Source: Leyella stercorea (GTDB lineage: Bacteria; Bacteroidota; Bacteroidia; Bacteroidales; Bacteroidaceae). Taken from it: a DNA stretch of 33,476 nucleotides. Below are positions 6,583-14,376 of this stretch, piece after piece. Position 1 is the stretch's first letter, and each line of letters opens with the position of its first letter. A program made the translations under genes and the position numbers. Location: assembly GCF_021531355.1 (NCBI RefSeq), contig NZ_JADYTS010000034.1, forward strand, positions 1-33,476. The letters are read 5' to 3'. The notes beneath the pieces are model-generated. The model searched no databases. It was not told the origin of the DNA and saw only the letters and a program-made list of their open reading frames with translations.

Positions 6583-7092
6583 ATGTTCAGCGGTTTGCGT
6601 ACTAATAGTATTTTTTATGTGCTTGACAAGAGCAACGAGCCTAAATTGCAGATAGGACAGGTTGTTTCCGTTTCCAATCCTCAGCCTAAGTTCCCCACTT
6701 ATCAGCCCGGACAGTTCTCCCCTCAACCGATGGAATCTGTGGTCGATGTCCGTGTGAAGCTTACCGATGGCGAAATGGATTTCAAGCAACTCCCTTCCAA
6801 TGGTCAGATTGCCAATTCCGGCACGCTCGTTGTCTCTGAGTCGCGCGAGGCTATGTCTGCCGAGGTTGAGGCTATGCTCCGTCAGTCTCGTCAGATTCTC
6901 GAAAGCGTTGACTATCATCGCTCTGTGGTCACATCTTGCGAGTCCATGCTCGCCCAACTCAACCCTCAGATAGCCGAGAAGAAGGCGCAGGAGCAGAAAA
7001 TCTCCCAACTCGAAACCAAGATGTCTGGTATCGAGGGCACTCTATCCAATATCCAGGGCATGCTTGCTCAGGCTCTCAAACCTAAGGCGTAG
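6583..7092 (+). CDS. Coiled-coil phage protein, unknown function
   Basis: A 169-aa protein with two parts. The N-terminal half (about residues 1-90) is beta-rich, with a Pro/Gln segment (PKFPTYQPGQFSPQP). The C-terminal half (about 95-165) is helical, with heptad-like spacing (LNPQIAEKKAQEQKISQLETKMSGIEGTL) that predicts a coiled coil. It follows the 6206 gene by 26 bp with an AAAGGA sequence before the ATG, so the two are cotranscribed. I do not assign a function. The plan (beta head plus coiled coil) is compatible with a structural or scaffold-like role. Confidence 0.75.
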   Translation: MFSGLRTNSIFYVLDKSNEPKLQIGQVVSVSNPQPKFPTYQPGQFSPQPMESVVDVRVKLTDGEMDFKQLPSNGQIANSGTLVVSESREAMSAEVEAMLRQSRQILESVDYHRSVVTSCESMLAQLNPQIAEKKAQEQKISQLETKMSGIEGTLSNIQGMLAQALKPKA

Positions 7093-7128
7093 GAAGTCCT
7101 CTCTTTTGGAACTTAAAACTTTACGACT

Positions 7129-7374
7129 ATGAATTTTATTGTTGAAATTACCGAGGATAAGTTCTCCGAACTCACCGAGAACGCCGAGAAAATGCTTCGC
7201 TATGGAGGCAAAGTTATGTCCTGTCTCGATTCTATCAAGCGTGAGCGGTATGGCGAGCGCAGCCCTATGCCCGACTATCGCAGCTCCGACTATCACAACC
7301 AGCGTCACGAGTCAGAACGCGACGACTATCCCGACTACCGCCGTCCACGCGAACGTCGCGACTATGATTATTAA
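7129..7374 (+). CDS. Small charged protein with Tyr/Arg/Asp-rich tail
   Basis: An 81-aa protein. Residues 1-42 form an amphipathic helical region (ITEDKFSELTENAEKMLRYGGKVM). The rest is low-complexity, rich in Arg, Asp and Tyr with DYR/DYP/DYDY repeats, and probably disordered. Similar short proteins with this helix and a disordered tail recur in gut phages, but no role is established. It shares the operon with its neighbours and is followed by a 10-bp hairpin before the next gene. Confidence 0.7.
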   Translation: MNFIVEITEDKFSELTENAEKMLRYGGKVMSCLDSIKRERYGERSPMPDYRSSDYHNQRHESERDDYPDYRRPRERRDYDY

Positions 7375-7384
7375 TGTCTAACCC

Positions 7385-7413
7385 GAGGAGAATGTCTTTA
7401 TGGCATTCTCCTC
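7385..7413 (+). terminator. Perfect intergenic hairpin (attenuator or processing site)
   Basis: GAGGAGAATG at 7385-7394 pairs perfectly with CATTCTCCTC at 7404-7413 around a 9-nt loop. No T-tract follows (TTAATCC), so it may be an mRNA-stabilising or processing stem rather than a terminator. It fills the gap between the 7129 and 7432 genes. Confidence 0.5.
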
Positions 7414-7431
7414 TTAATCCCTATTCTTCAT

Positions 7432-7848
7432 ATGAAACCTCGTCAGTCCCTTTCTCAGTACGACTACCGTCCGCCCGAAATGCTCGCCTATCTGCGTTAC
7501 TATGGCTATCACTTCTCACGCCGTATGCACGACTTCGCTGTCTCTCGTATGCGTCGCGACAACAAGCCTATCACTCCTTGGACTAAGGAAAAGGTCGAAC
7601 AGACTCTTCACAAGTACGGCATCACTCTCGACAATGCCGTTGCCTACGACCATGTCTATGTCCTCAATATGGCTCTTGCCGATTTCTATGGCTCTTCCAT
7701 CACCGATGAGCGTGCCCTTGCCCTCTTCGTCAAGGATTACGTCGATGATGAAGATCAGCCCGACGGTTTTGTTTTCAATCGCTTCTATGCCGATTGTGCC
7801 CTCTCTGGCACCCCAATCCCATGGGAAGACGTATTAGACCCCTCATAG
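7432..7848 (+). CDS. Small alpha-helical phage protein, unknown function
   Basis: A 138-aa soluble, mainly helical protein. Blocks such as PEMLAYLRYYGYHFSRRMHDFAVSRM (shortened here to its first and last parts: PEMLAYLRYYGYHF and FAVSRM), VEQTLHKYGI and ALFVKDYVDDED look like conserved-domain segments. The middle resembles gut-phage proteins of unknown function that sit beside tail genes; I cannot name a family with certainty. It follows the 7385-7413 hairpin and is separated from the next gene by only 3 bp, so the two are probably translated together. Confidence 0.7.
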   Translation: MKPRQSLSQYDYRPPEMLAYLRYYGYHFSRRMHDFAVSRMRRDNKPITPWTKEKVEQTLHKYGITLDNAVAYDHVYVLNMALADFYGSSITDERALALFVKDYVDDEDQPDGFVFNRFYADCALSGTPIPWEDVLDPS

Positions 7849-7851
7849 CCT

Positions 7852-8244
7852 ATGCGCTCACAACAAATATACCTCCATTCCTACGATTGGACGGTGCATA
7901 TATTCTACAACGTCCCTCCCTTTAAGGTTGACATTATCCGCAGACATCTTCAATCTCTCGGCTGTCATTCGCAGCCCCTTGAAGATGCCTGCCTTCTTGT
8001 CTCTCACTCTGTCCCCGACACTGCTTTCACCTATACCAACATTTCCTTCCACCGCACTCTCATAGTTCTCTGTCCCTCTTCTTCTCCCTCTCAATTCCTC
8101 AACACCCTCACCCACGAACTTCTCCACGCCGTCACCCACATATCCGACTACTACAATATCCCTCTCAATACAGAATCCCCTTGCTATCTCCTCGGTTCTC
8201 TCGCGCAAGCCTCTTATCCCGTCGCACTCCATTATCTTTATTAA
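7852..8244 (+). CDS. Zincin-like metallopeptidase-fold protein with HELLH motif
   Basis: A 130-aa protein with a classical HExxH zinc-binding motif, HELLH at residues 88-92, preceded by a helix (SQFLNTLT). A downstream Glu lies in NTESPCYLLGSL (E108), where many gluzincin-like phage proteins have their third ligand. The N-terminal half is beta-rich with no signal peptide. The family would be a small intracellular or virion-associated metalloprotein. Proteolytic activity is inferred from the motif, and the substrate is unknown. It is the last gene of the plus-strand operon, and its stop codon abuts the bidirectional terminator. Confidence 0.7.
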   Translation: MRSQQIYLHSYDWTVHIFYNVPPFKVDIIRRHLQSLGCHSQPLEDACLLVSHSVPDTAFTYTNISFHRTLIVLCPSSSPSQFLNTLTHELLHAVTHISDYYNIPLNTESPCYLLGSLAQASYPVALHYLY

Positions 8245-8286
8245 AAAAAAGCACGAAGGAAAATCAATCCCTCGTGCTCTTTTTTC
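8243..8286. terminator. Bidirectional terminator between convergent operons
   Basis: A 9-bp stem with one mismatch (GCACGAAGG 8251-8259 with CCCTCGTGC 8269-8277) has T6 on its right side (8280-8285, interrupted by C) and A8 on its left (8243-8250). It therefore serves both the plus-strand operon ending at 8244 and the minus-strand operon ending at 8287. Confidence 0.9.
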
Positions 8287-8874
8287 TTACTTCACAAACA
8301 ACTGGTCTATCTCCCCGTTGCTTATTGACTCTATAGCTCCTTGCGTCACAGGAGTTATTGTAGTCCCATTGCCAATATATAGCATAGGTTTACTATTATC
8401 CTTCAGCGAGTACAGATTACCACTCTCAGGAGTACCATTGCCAAAGCCCTCCTTGCGCATTTCCTTCCAGCTCTTATAGTATTTACGAGTGCCAGTACCA
8501 CTTTCAATAATACACAGCACAAAGCGATTCATCTTACTCAGAAACACTATAAAACCACTTTCACTGCTTGGTGTGACATTCTCTGTCAGAGTCACACTCT
8601 CGTTGTTATACTCCTCAAAGATAGGAACATCAACCAGTGTCCCAGACTCATTCATTTGTTTCAGTTCTTGACATGTCTTCTTGTCTTCACTTGTCATAAG
8701 TCCGTGCTTACTCTCAGTAGCATCCCACAGCTGATTGTCCCTAATCTTTGTGTTTCCATCCAGCATTGCCACACCATCCGCCACACCTTCCCTGTCAGTA
8801 GTCTTGCTCTTTACAAGCTCCTTCACCTTTGTGGTGTAATGTGCCAATCCATTATTTCCTACAAACTTTGCCAT
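8287..8874 (-). CDS. Second tail-fibre-type protein
   Basis: A 195-aa protein whose first residues (MAKFVGNNGLAHYTTKVKE) mirror the start of the large fibre at 12431 (M-x-K-aromatic...GL-x-H-aromatic-T-x-K-x-KE). This suggests a shared attachment domain. The motif GVADGVAMLD is typical of phage fibre shafts, and HGLMTSEDK occurs in many fibre proteins. The C-terminal about 110 residues are beta-rich and would form the distal domain. The ATG at 8874, with AGGAG just upstream, is preferred over the in-frame start at 8931, which overlaps the previous gene. It is last in the minus-strand late operon. Role: minor fibre or receptor-binding accessory, inferred. Confidence 0.7.
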   Translation of the reverse strand: MAKFVGNNGLAHYTTKVKELVKSKTTDREGVADGVAMLDGNTKIRDNQLWDATESKHGLMTSEDKKTCQELKQMNESGTLVDVPIFEEYNNESVTLTENVTPSSESGFIVFLSKMNRFVLCIIESGTGTRKYYKSWKEMRKEGFGNGTPESGNLYSLKDNSKPMLYIGNGTTITPVTQGAIESISNGEIDQLFVK

Positions 8875-8885
8875 AACTCCTGTTT

Positions 8886-9371
8886 TTAGATAATACCTAA
8901 TGATAGTCCCCAATAAGTCAGAAACGTCCAACCTATAGCTGCCACCTCTGCAACAAGCAGTGCATACTTTCTGAGTCCCTTAATATATGCAATACCTATC
9001 ACATAAGCAACAATAGCTGCAATAGTCATAATAAAGTTAGCACTCAGACACCAGCCAATCCCTGCCATAGCACATATAGTAGCAGCAGCCTTATGCACCC
9101 CTCTGTCCTCATTCATAAACCTTGGAGCAGCACCTACAAACATCAGCCCTCCACAAGCAAGGAAAGCAAGACATTGCACACCCTTTTCACAGTCCAGCAG
9201 ACACATGAGCATCAACATGCCTACAGACATCATGACAACTTGAAACACCCATCCACTTTTACCAAGCAGATAATAGATAGACGATACCATTTCTGGTACA
9301 CCATATTTCTTAATCACTACAAACAGCATCACCACAAACAGCAATGCTGCAATAATACTTAGTCCTATCAT
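8886..9371 (-). CDS. Polytopic membrane protein in the tail-fibre operon
   Basis: A 161-aa, very hydrophobic protein with about five or six membrane helices (roughly residues 3-20, 41-59, 66-82, 95-128 as one or two, and 136-158). It carries no motif I recognise. It lies between a DUF4376-like gene and the small fibre gene. Membrane proteins beside tail fibres sometimes alter the host surface or block superinfection, but nothing in the sequence shows which applies here. Spacing to both neighbours is 11-15 bp, so it belongs to the same transcript. Confidence 0.75.
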   Translation of the reverse strand: MIGLSIIAALLFVVMLFVVIKKYGVPEMVSSIYYLLGKSGWVFQVVMMSVGMLMLMCLLDCEKGVQCLAFLACGGLMFVGAAPRFMNEDRGVHKAAATICAMAGIGWCLSANFIMTIAAIVAYVIGIAYIKGLRKYALLVAEVAAIGWTFLTYWGLSLGII

Positions 9372-9386
9372 AATCCTAAATCCAAA

Positions 9387-10034
9387 TTAATATTCAACAT
9401 TAAATCTCAGCTTCTCTGGATAACCACTCTTGTAGTCATACCTCATAGCATCCTCCACACTCTCCAGTTTCTCCACAGCAGTCCTATGACATGCAGTTGC
9501 ATTAAAGCAGTCAAAGGCATAATTTTCAAGCTGTAGACGCAGTTGCTCAGCCTTGTCACATGGCAGAGTAATAGGCACACCGTCAAACCACCAAGTGATT
9601 TCCTTGAATCCCAATGCCACCTTGTCTGCAATGTTCTGTTGGAATCCCATGCGCTCACTCTTCTTTGCCCAAGTGCGTATGCCGTTGATATAGAAACTGT
9701 TCACATTTTCCGACTCATCATACTTATCTATATATGCCATCAGCGTCTCTTTCATTGCCTTCAGCACATCCTCGCCAAGACCTTCGGCTATCTCCTTTAT
9801 CTCTTCCATGCTTGCTGGTTCTCCACACTTAGCAATCTTCTCTATCACGTCGCTCATCCTTGGCTTGTAGAAAAATACCTCAACCCAGTAGTCACAAAGA
9901 GGCAGTTCCTTTACCTTCCCTGTCTCTTCATCCTTTTCTGTCTGTACCTTCTTTGCCCATGCAATGTGATACATATATTCGCTCTTCTTTTCAAATACCT
10001 TGAAATCAGCGGTTTTTCCAAATGATTTTACCAT
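9387..10034 (-). CDS. DUF4376-like tail-associated protein
   Basis: A 215-aa protein whose C-terminal half matches the DUF4376 pattern: SFYINGIRTWAKKSERMGF near residues 112-130, TWWFDGVPITLP, LENYAFDCFNAT.CH, and the terminal signature YDYKSGYPEKLRF. Such domains are found in phage tail-fibre or fibre-assembly proteins, where they often sit beside receptor-binding genes. The N-terminal half is charged and helical (DEETGKVKELP and EEIKEIAEGLGEDVLKAM). It sits 12 bp downstream of the large fibre gene in the same operon. A role as fibre tip, adaptor or chaperone is inferred. Confidence 0.7.
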   Translation of the reverse strand: MVKSFGKTADFKVFEKKSEYMYHIAWAKKVQTEKDEETGKVKELPLCDYWVEVFFYKPRMSDVIEKIAKCGEPASMEEIKEIAEGLGEDVLKAMKETLMAYIDKYDESENVNSFYINGIRTWAKKSERMGFQQNIADKVALGFKEITWWFDGVPITLPCDKAEQLRLQLENYAFDCFNATACHRTAVEKLESVEDAMRYDYKSGYPEKLRFNVEY

Positions 10035-10046
10035 AGTTTACTTGTT

Positions 10047-12431
10047 TTAATCGTATAGTGAATAAATAGGGATAACATACATATTACTAGTCGTCTTACC
10101 AGCTGTTCCAAGTCCAATTGCCTCAAACTCCCAAGCACTACTTATATCATATTGTGTTGATGTCCAACATCTGTAGCTGGAAGAAAGGTTGTCAGTTTCT
10201 GGGCTTATATAGGAAAGTAGTTCATAAATGCTTACTAGATTAGATAGTATTTCCTTACCTTCACCTAATGATGGCAAATATCCCTTTTTACCATTTTTAA
10301 AGGTATAGTTAGAGCAATAATATGCAGCTGGTGCATTTTGACCAAGTGCTTTCACTATTGCTTCTGTATTAGCTTTGCCTTTAAAATCTAGTACAGCTAC
10401 CTCGCTATCAGAAGTTGTTGTAACTCCTTCTACAAGTTGTCCTGATGTACTCCATTGTAATGCACTAGACATTCCTGGTGGAATGACAATAGTTACCTTA
10501 TCTGTAACAAGTAATACACCAACAGCATCACTATTAGACATACCCGACTGTTGGAACTCTTCTATTGTTTTATAAAGTCTGTCGTTTTTATCAATAATAA
10601 ACACACCCGTCTCCAAAGCCTTATACGTAAATATCACCTCTCTGTTATACAGCGGTGAAGGCACATACTTCAACACCTTTGGCTTTGCATACATCTTTAC
10701 AGTAGCAGCTTCTATCGTCACTTCCTTATCACATGGCACCTTAACGTTTATAGGAGTACCCTGCCAAGTCTGTGTGCTCACTGTTGTGTCACCACTCTTC
10801 ACAGTAACTTTTGCCCCATTCAAGTTTGTATCAGACGCTGATTTGTCTGACACCAGCTTAATGGTGACAGTCTCCTTCAGCTTTTCATTCAGATTATTCT
10901 CTGTGAGATAACCTTTGTTTGACGCATAGCTGTCAATAGCATCGCCCAGAGTTGCAGGTGTTATGAATGTACCTGTTTTTTTAACAAGTTTATTGCCTCG
11001 TATAGATATATCTGTAACTCCTTTTCCAGCTACAGCATTACCTGTTTCCGCAATAATACCGTCTATTGCTGTCAAGAAAGCTCCTTGTGTTACATTAATG
11101 TCCTTACCATTCTTCGCTATACTTGCAATACCATTTCCATTTGCAACCCCAGTTACCTTGACATTATTCACATAACCATCCAACGACTGATGCTCAGTTA
11201 GAAAAGTTGCCTTTGTTACTTTAAGGACTTTACCCTCTTTAGTTATATTTGCAATACCATTTCCACTTTGTGTTCCATCTGGCTGGACTTCATTCACATA
11301 GCCATTCAGTGCTGTATTTGTCAAGAATCCACTATCATTCGTCAGCTGACTTACATTTGTTGGGATTGTACCAGTTGCAAAACCTTGTTCATTTACCCAC
11401 GTTTTTGTAGCAATTCCTTTTGATGCTAACGTATCAGGCAAAATATCATTTTTTGTCGCAAGCCCAGCTGCTGATGTCAAAAAATTTCCCTTTGTTGCTG
11501 TAATGGTATTACCCGACTTAGATATGCTACTAATACCATTTCCTTCTCCTGTTACACTGAGTATTGTAGCTGCATTAGTTTCCAATGTAGTAATTTTACC
11601 AGTAGCAGCATTCAAAGCCGTAGAATCTGCCTTATTACCAAGTTTTGTATTCAGACTGTTCACAGCAGCATTCACAGCCCTATTCTGAACAGGATTAGTA
11701 GAATCTTTCAACTCAGCGTCAACATCAATAGTTTTATTTTCCAGTGTTTTCAGCTTTGAATCTATAGCAGTCATTTTGGTAGTATAATCACTGCTTTCCA
11801 CCTTTTTAGCAAGTTTCGTATCTATCTCATCAATCTTCGCTTTTACAACACCTCCTGCTACAGGATTAGGAGAATTTTCAATAAGAGCAGTATCTACTGT
11901 TATTGAACCTCCAGGAGTTGTTACAGTAGAACTCTTTTGTTCATCACCCAGCTTCTCCCACTTAGATTCATCATACGCCTTATTTGGGTCACCAAGATAA
12001 ATATACTCTGTCTTGTTGTTCTTGGCTGTAGTAGCACTTGCTGGCACAAGATATATCTTCGAGGTGTCAATATCAGTTGTAGGCAAAGCATCCACAATCT
12101 CATACAATGATGCACTTAGTTGAAGATCACCAGTTCCAAAAATCGACGCTCCGTTTATAGTCTTTGTTGTAGGCATCTGATTTACAGGCACCTTACCATT
12201 AGCATCAAGTGTAGCCACACCATTTACAACACCTTTCTGACTCAATGGTATTTGCTGCACATTGTCCACACTACCAAGTCCCACCTGTGCCTTAGTCACA
12301 CCATGAGGATTCTGTTTGTTGCCAACATGAGTAGTCACTTTGCCATCCACCTCACCAGCTTTACCATCAGCATACTCCTTCATCTTTCCAGTGAAATGAG
12401 TCAGTCCTTCATTGTCCAAGTATTTAGTCAT
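10047..12431 (-). CDS. Large tail fibre with C-terminal lectin-like tip
   Basis: A 794-aa receptor-binding protein candidate. The N-terminus (MTKYLDNEGLTHFTGKMKE) is a probable virion-anchoring motif shared with the 8874 gene, followed by NPHGVTKAQVGLGSVDN and GVVNGVATLDANGKVP, typical shaft sequences. Four related segments of about 65 residues follow, each built on G-x-GI/V..I..x-G...TK.x-F-L/I-T, a beta-helix-like repeat. The C-terminal about 180 residues contain KGYLPSLGEG and CWTSTQYDISSAWEF, a signature of C-type-lectin/DUF1566-like domains used for surface binding and known as targets of diversity-generating retroelements. No reverse transcriptase is in the window. The role in host recognition is well supported by family; the receptor is unknown. 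Confidence 0.88.
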   Translation of the reverse strand: MTKYLDNEGLTHFTGKMKEYADGKAGEVDGKVTTHVGNKQNPHGVTKAQVGLGSVDNVQQIPLSQKGVVNGVATLDANGKVPVNQMPTTKTINGASIFGTGDLQLSASLYEIVDALPTTDIDTSKIYLVPASATTAKNNKTEYIYLGDPNKAYDESKWEKLGDEQKSSTVTTPGGSITVDTALIENSPNPVAGGVVKAKIDEIDTKLAKKVESSDYTTKMTAIDSKLKTLENKTIDVDAELKDSTNPVQNRAVNAAVNSLNTKLGNKADSTALNAATGKITTLETNAATILSVTGEGNGISSISKSGNTITATKGNFLTSAAGLATKNDILPDTLASKGIATKTWVNEQGFATGTIPTNVSQLTNDSGFLTNTALNGYVNEVQPDGTQSGNGIANITKEGKVLKVTKATFLTEHQSLDGYVNNVKVTGVANGNGIASIAKNGKDINVTQGAFLTAIDGIIAETGNAVAGKGVTDISIRGNKLVKKTGTFITPATLGDAIDSYASNKGYLTENNLNEKLKETVTIKLVSDKSASDTNLNGAKVTVKSGDTTVSTQTWQGTPINVKVPCDKEVTIEAATVKMYAKPKVLKYVPSPLYNREVIFTYKALETGVFIIDKNDRLYKTIEEFQQSGMSNSDAVGVLLVTDKVTIVIPPGMSSALQWSTSGQLVEGVTTTSDSEVAVLDFKGKANTEAIVKALGQNAPAAYYCSNYTFKNGKKGYLPSLGEGKEILSNLVSIYELLSYISPETDNLSSSYRCWTSTQYDISSAWEFEAIGLGTAGKTTSNMYVIPIYSLYD

Positions 12432-12448
12432 ATTTTCCTCCTTCCTTT

Positions 12449-13000
12449 TTATGCAAACATTGCGTCAATTTCAGCATTACTCAGTTCCTCTGTAGCCACA
12501 GCACCATCCAGCTTCTCCACTGTCACACTACCAGCAGCAATCTTGCTTGAAGTGATGCTTCCGTCCGCTATCTTCACGGCATCCACGCTCCCCTCAGCCA
12601 GCTTCTCTGCTGTCACGCACTTGTCTAAAATATGTCCTGTCCCAATGCTTCCATTAGCTATCTTGCTTCCAGTCACAGCATTGTCTTTCAGCTTCTCAGT
12701 AGTGATACTTCCGTCTTTCAGCTTGTCCTCAATGCCGTCAAACATACCCTTCACCAGCTTGTTAGCAGTAATAGTCCCATCCACTATCTTCTCAGCTGTT
12801 ATACTCCCTGCTGCTATCTTCTCAGCTGTCACGCTGCCAGCAGCTATCTTGTCCGAAGTGATGCTTCCGTCCGCTATCTTCACGGCATCCACGCTCCCCT
12901 CAGCCAGCTTCTCTGCTGTCACACACTTGTCTGCAAGGTCGTCCGTCTGAATTAAGGGCACCTTCGTTCCCAGTTTTACGTCATTTCTAAATGTAGGCAT
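12449..13000 (-). CDS. Tail-fibre protein built of decapeptide repeats
   Basis: A 183-aa protein. It begins with MPTFRNDVKLGTKVP, an N-terminus I associate with Bacteroidales phage fibres, then consists almost entirely of 10-residue repeats of type xxKIAxGSIT (for example AEKLAEGSVD-AVKIADGSIT). These form elongated beta-structured shafts in phage fibres. It ends with a short acidic tail (NAEIDAMFA). Two blocks of the gene are nearly identical at DNA level, 306 bp apart and in frame. The start at 13000 overlaps the upstream gene by 14 bp. It may be a shaft segment working with the 794-aa fibre encoded 17 bp downstream. Confidence 0.85.
   Translation of the reverse strand: MPTFRNDVKLGTKVPLIQTDDLADKCVTAEKLAEGSVDAVKIADGSITSDKIAAGSVTAEKIAAGSITAEKIVDGTITANKLVKGMFDGIEDKLKDGSITTEKLKDNAVTGSKIANGSIGTGHILDKCVTAEKLAEGSVDAVKIADGSITSSKIAAGSVTVEKLDGAVATEELSNAEIDAMFA
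12549..12931. repeat. Direct repeat pair inside the fibre gene
   Basis: The 77-bp segments 12549-12625 and 12855-12931 are identical apart from a G/A difference at 12617 versus 12923. The 306-bp offset equals 102 codons, so recombination would remove or add 102 residues without a frameshift. Confidence 0.8.
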
Positions 13001-13265
13001 ACTTTATTTCCTCCGGTTCTTCTGATGTGTAAATCTTTATTTGCAACACTTTCGGCACGACCTCCATCCGTAGGCAGAAAGCCTTCGTGTCCTTATGTTG
13101 CTCTATCGGTACACGTGGCCATTTCTTGCCGTCCGTGCTCTGTCTTATCACCACCTTGCCCTTCTTCTTCAAGCTTATCATCAGATAGATGTCACGCTCC
13201 AGTCTCAGTGCAGGGCTCGTCCATGCCAGTTCCTTGGCATCATACGTTGTTCTGACTGTCTCCAT
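12987..13265 (-). CDS. Small tail-module protein, unknown function
   Basis: A 92-aa, beta-rich protein (YLMISLKKKGKVVIRQSTDG and AFCLRMEVVPKVLQIKIY) with no membrane helix or catalytic motif. The ATG at 13265 starts 1 bp beyond the stop codon of the upstream gene; the longer reading frame from 13379 would overlap that gene and add an unrelated leader. It overlaps the following fibre gene by 14 bp, so translation is probably coupled. Position between the connector-like protein and the fibres suggests a tail adaptor or small baseplate-like component. This is inference only. Confidence 0.65.
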   Translation of the reverse strand: METVRTTYDAKELAWTSPALRLERDIYLMISLKKKGKVVIRQSTDGKKWPRVPIEQHKDTKAFCLRMEVVPKVLQIKIYTSEEPEEIKYAYI

Positions 13266-13266
13266 C

Positions 13267-13926
13267 TTATTTCTGTGTGTTAGTTCCCAAGCTCTGAACC
13301 GCAATGCTGAGCATAGTCTGTGCACCAGGGTCTTCATATGCAGCCAGAAGCAGGTAAGCGATATAGTATATGAAAGCATTTCTTTGAGTGTCTGATACGT
13401 TTACGTTCGTTGAGTCGTTCGGTGTTCCCGACAATGTCTGATTGCTTCCGATATACGAGATTTCGGCTGTGCATCCCGACTTCCACGGCTGCACCAGTAT
13501 TCTTGTCGTGCTGCCACGTACTACGGTCGCCAGCGGTCGTTCTACCGTTCCCTTTGCCGTGTTGTCAAACATCAGCATCGCGTCATCGCTCGTGTCGTCC
13601 ACAGGCTTTGCTGCCTTATACCATATGCTCAGCCTCACACGCTGTATGTCCGCAGCAGCTATCCCGTCAGGCACCGTCACCTCGCCAACGTCGTCCACCG
13701 TTGCTATGACCGTATTCTGGGTCACGCTCAGCCCTCCCGAACCGCCCGTGTTCTTACTCGTGCATTGACCAGTCATTACAGCCAACCACCTCAGCGCATA
13801 GTTTATCTTCGCCCTGATGATGTTGTCCATGTAGATGTCCTCGCCGCCGTCATTCAGCTTCGAGTCCTCCCTCGTCTCGTGGTCAACACACCATTTCACT
13901 TCCTTTATTATTTCTTCTACGGTCAT
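13267..13926 (-). CDS. Probable head-tail connector or tail adaptor protein
   Basis: A 219-aa protein with an N-terminal helical part (TVEEIIKEVKWCVDHETR...IIRAKINYALRWL), a central beta-rich region (VPDGIAAADIQRVRLSIWYKAAKPV) and a C-terminal helix pair (RNAFIYYIAYLLLAAYEDPGA). Helical ends with the conserved position between capsid and fibre genes recall adaptor proteins that dock below the portal, such as the gp4-type factors of P22-like phages. The assignment is by architecture and gene order, not by a clear motif. ATG at 13926 is preferred to an in-frame TTG at 13932. Confidence 0.55.
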   Translation of the reverse strand: MTVEEIIKEVKWCVDHETREDSKLNDGGEDIYMDNIIRAKINYALRWLAVMTGQCTSKNTGGSGGLSVTQNTVIATVDDVGEVTVPDGIAAADIQRVRLSIWYKAAKPVDDTSDDAMLMFDNTAKGTVERPLATVVRGSTTRILVQPWKSGCTAEISYIGSNQTLSGTPNDSTNVNVSDTQRNAFIYYIAYLLLAAYEDPGAQTMLSIAVQSLGTNTQK

Positions 13927-13945
13927 ATCCAATAGTGTTTAATGG

Positions 13946-14356
13946 TTACCCCAGGTTCAGATTGGCAAACACCTCTCCCTCCTTGGCAGCAAAAGCCAGA
14001 GCCTTGCTCGGATCGGTAAACTTCTTGCCGTAGTTGGTGTTGATGTACACAAGCAGCTCGTCGGGCGTAGTCACCGCGTCCGCCGTGTCCATGTTCTTAG
14101 GTTCTGGCTCCGGCACATTCTCTTTCATGTCGTCGGAGGTTTTGATTTCGCGCACCAACACCACCGTACCGTCCTTGAACAGCTCACTCGCTTCGAGCAA
14201 GTCCTGAAAGTACTTTCCCTTCAGTGAGATTTCGGGGCATGTTCCGGCAATCACATTGCCACCAGTGAAGTTGTAGCGCACAGTATTACCACCTGCACCT
14301 TCGAGTACGTGCGAAACGTTATTGCGAATCTGTTTCAGTCTGTATATCTTAATCAT
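13946..14356 (-). CDS. Small virion-associated protein, unknown function
   Basis: A 136-aa protein: a beta-rich first half (IKIYRLKQIRNNVSHVLEGAGGNTVRYNFTGGN), an acidic Pro/Glu-rich linker (VPEPEPKNMD) and a helical C-terminus (PDELLVYINTNYGKKFTDPSKALAFAAKEG). It follows the major capsid gene after a strong terminator structure, so it may be expressed less than the capsid. Its place next to the capsid gene suggests a head decoration or completion role. No family with known function is recognised. Confidence 0.65.
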   Translation of the reverse strand: MIKIYRLKQIRNNVSHVLEGAGGNTVRYNFTGGNVIAGTCPEISLKGKYFQDLLEASELFKDGTVVLVREIKTSDDMKENVPEPEPKNMDTADAVTTPDELLVYINTNYGKKFTDPSKALAFAAKEGEVFANLNLG

Positions 14357-14376
14357 CTGTTTCTGTTTTTTTTAAT

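Noticed and set aside
12120..12950. Plus-strand open frame of 276 codons opposite the fibre genes
   Set aside because: Its repeats are only the mirror of the decapeptide repeats on the minus strand.
8287..13000. Complete diversity-generating retroelement
   Set aside because: Only the lectin-like target domain is seen; no reverse transcriptase, accessory protein or template repeat is visible in the window.
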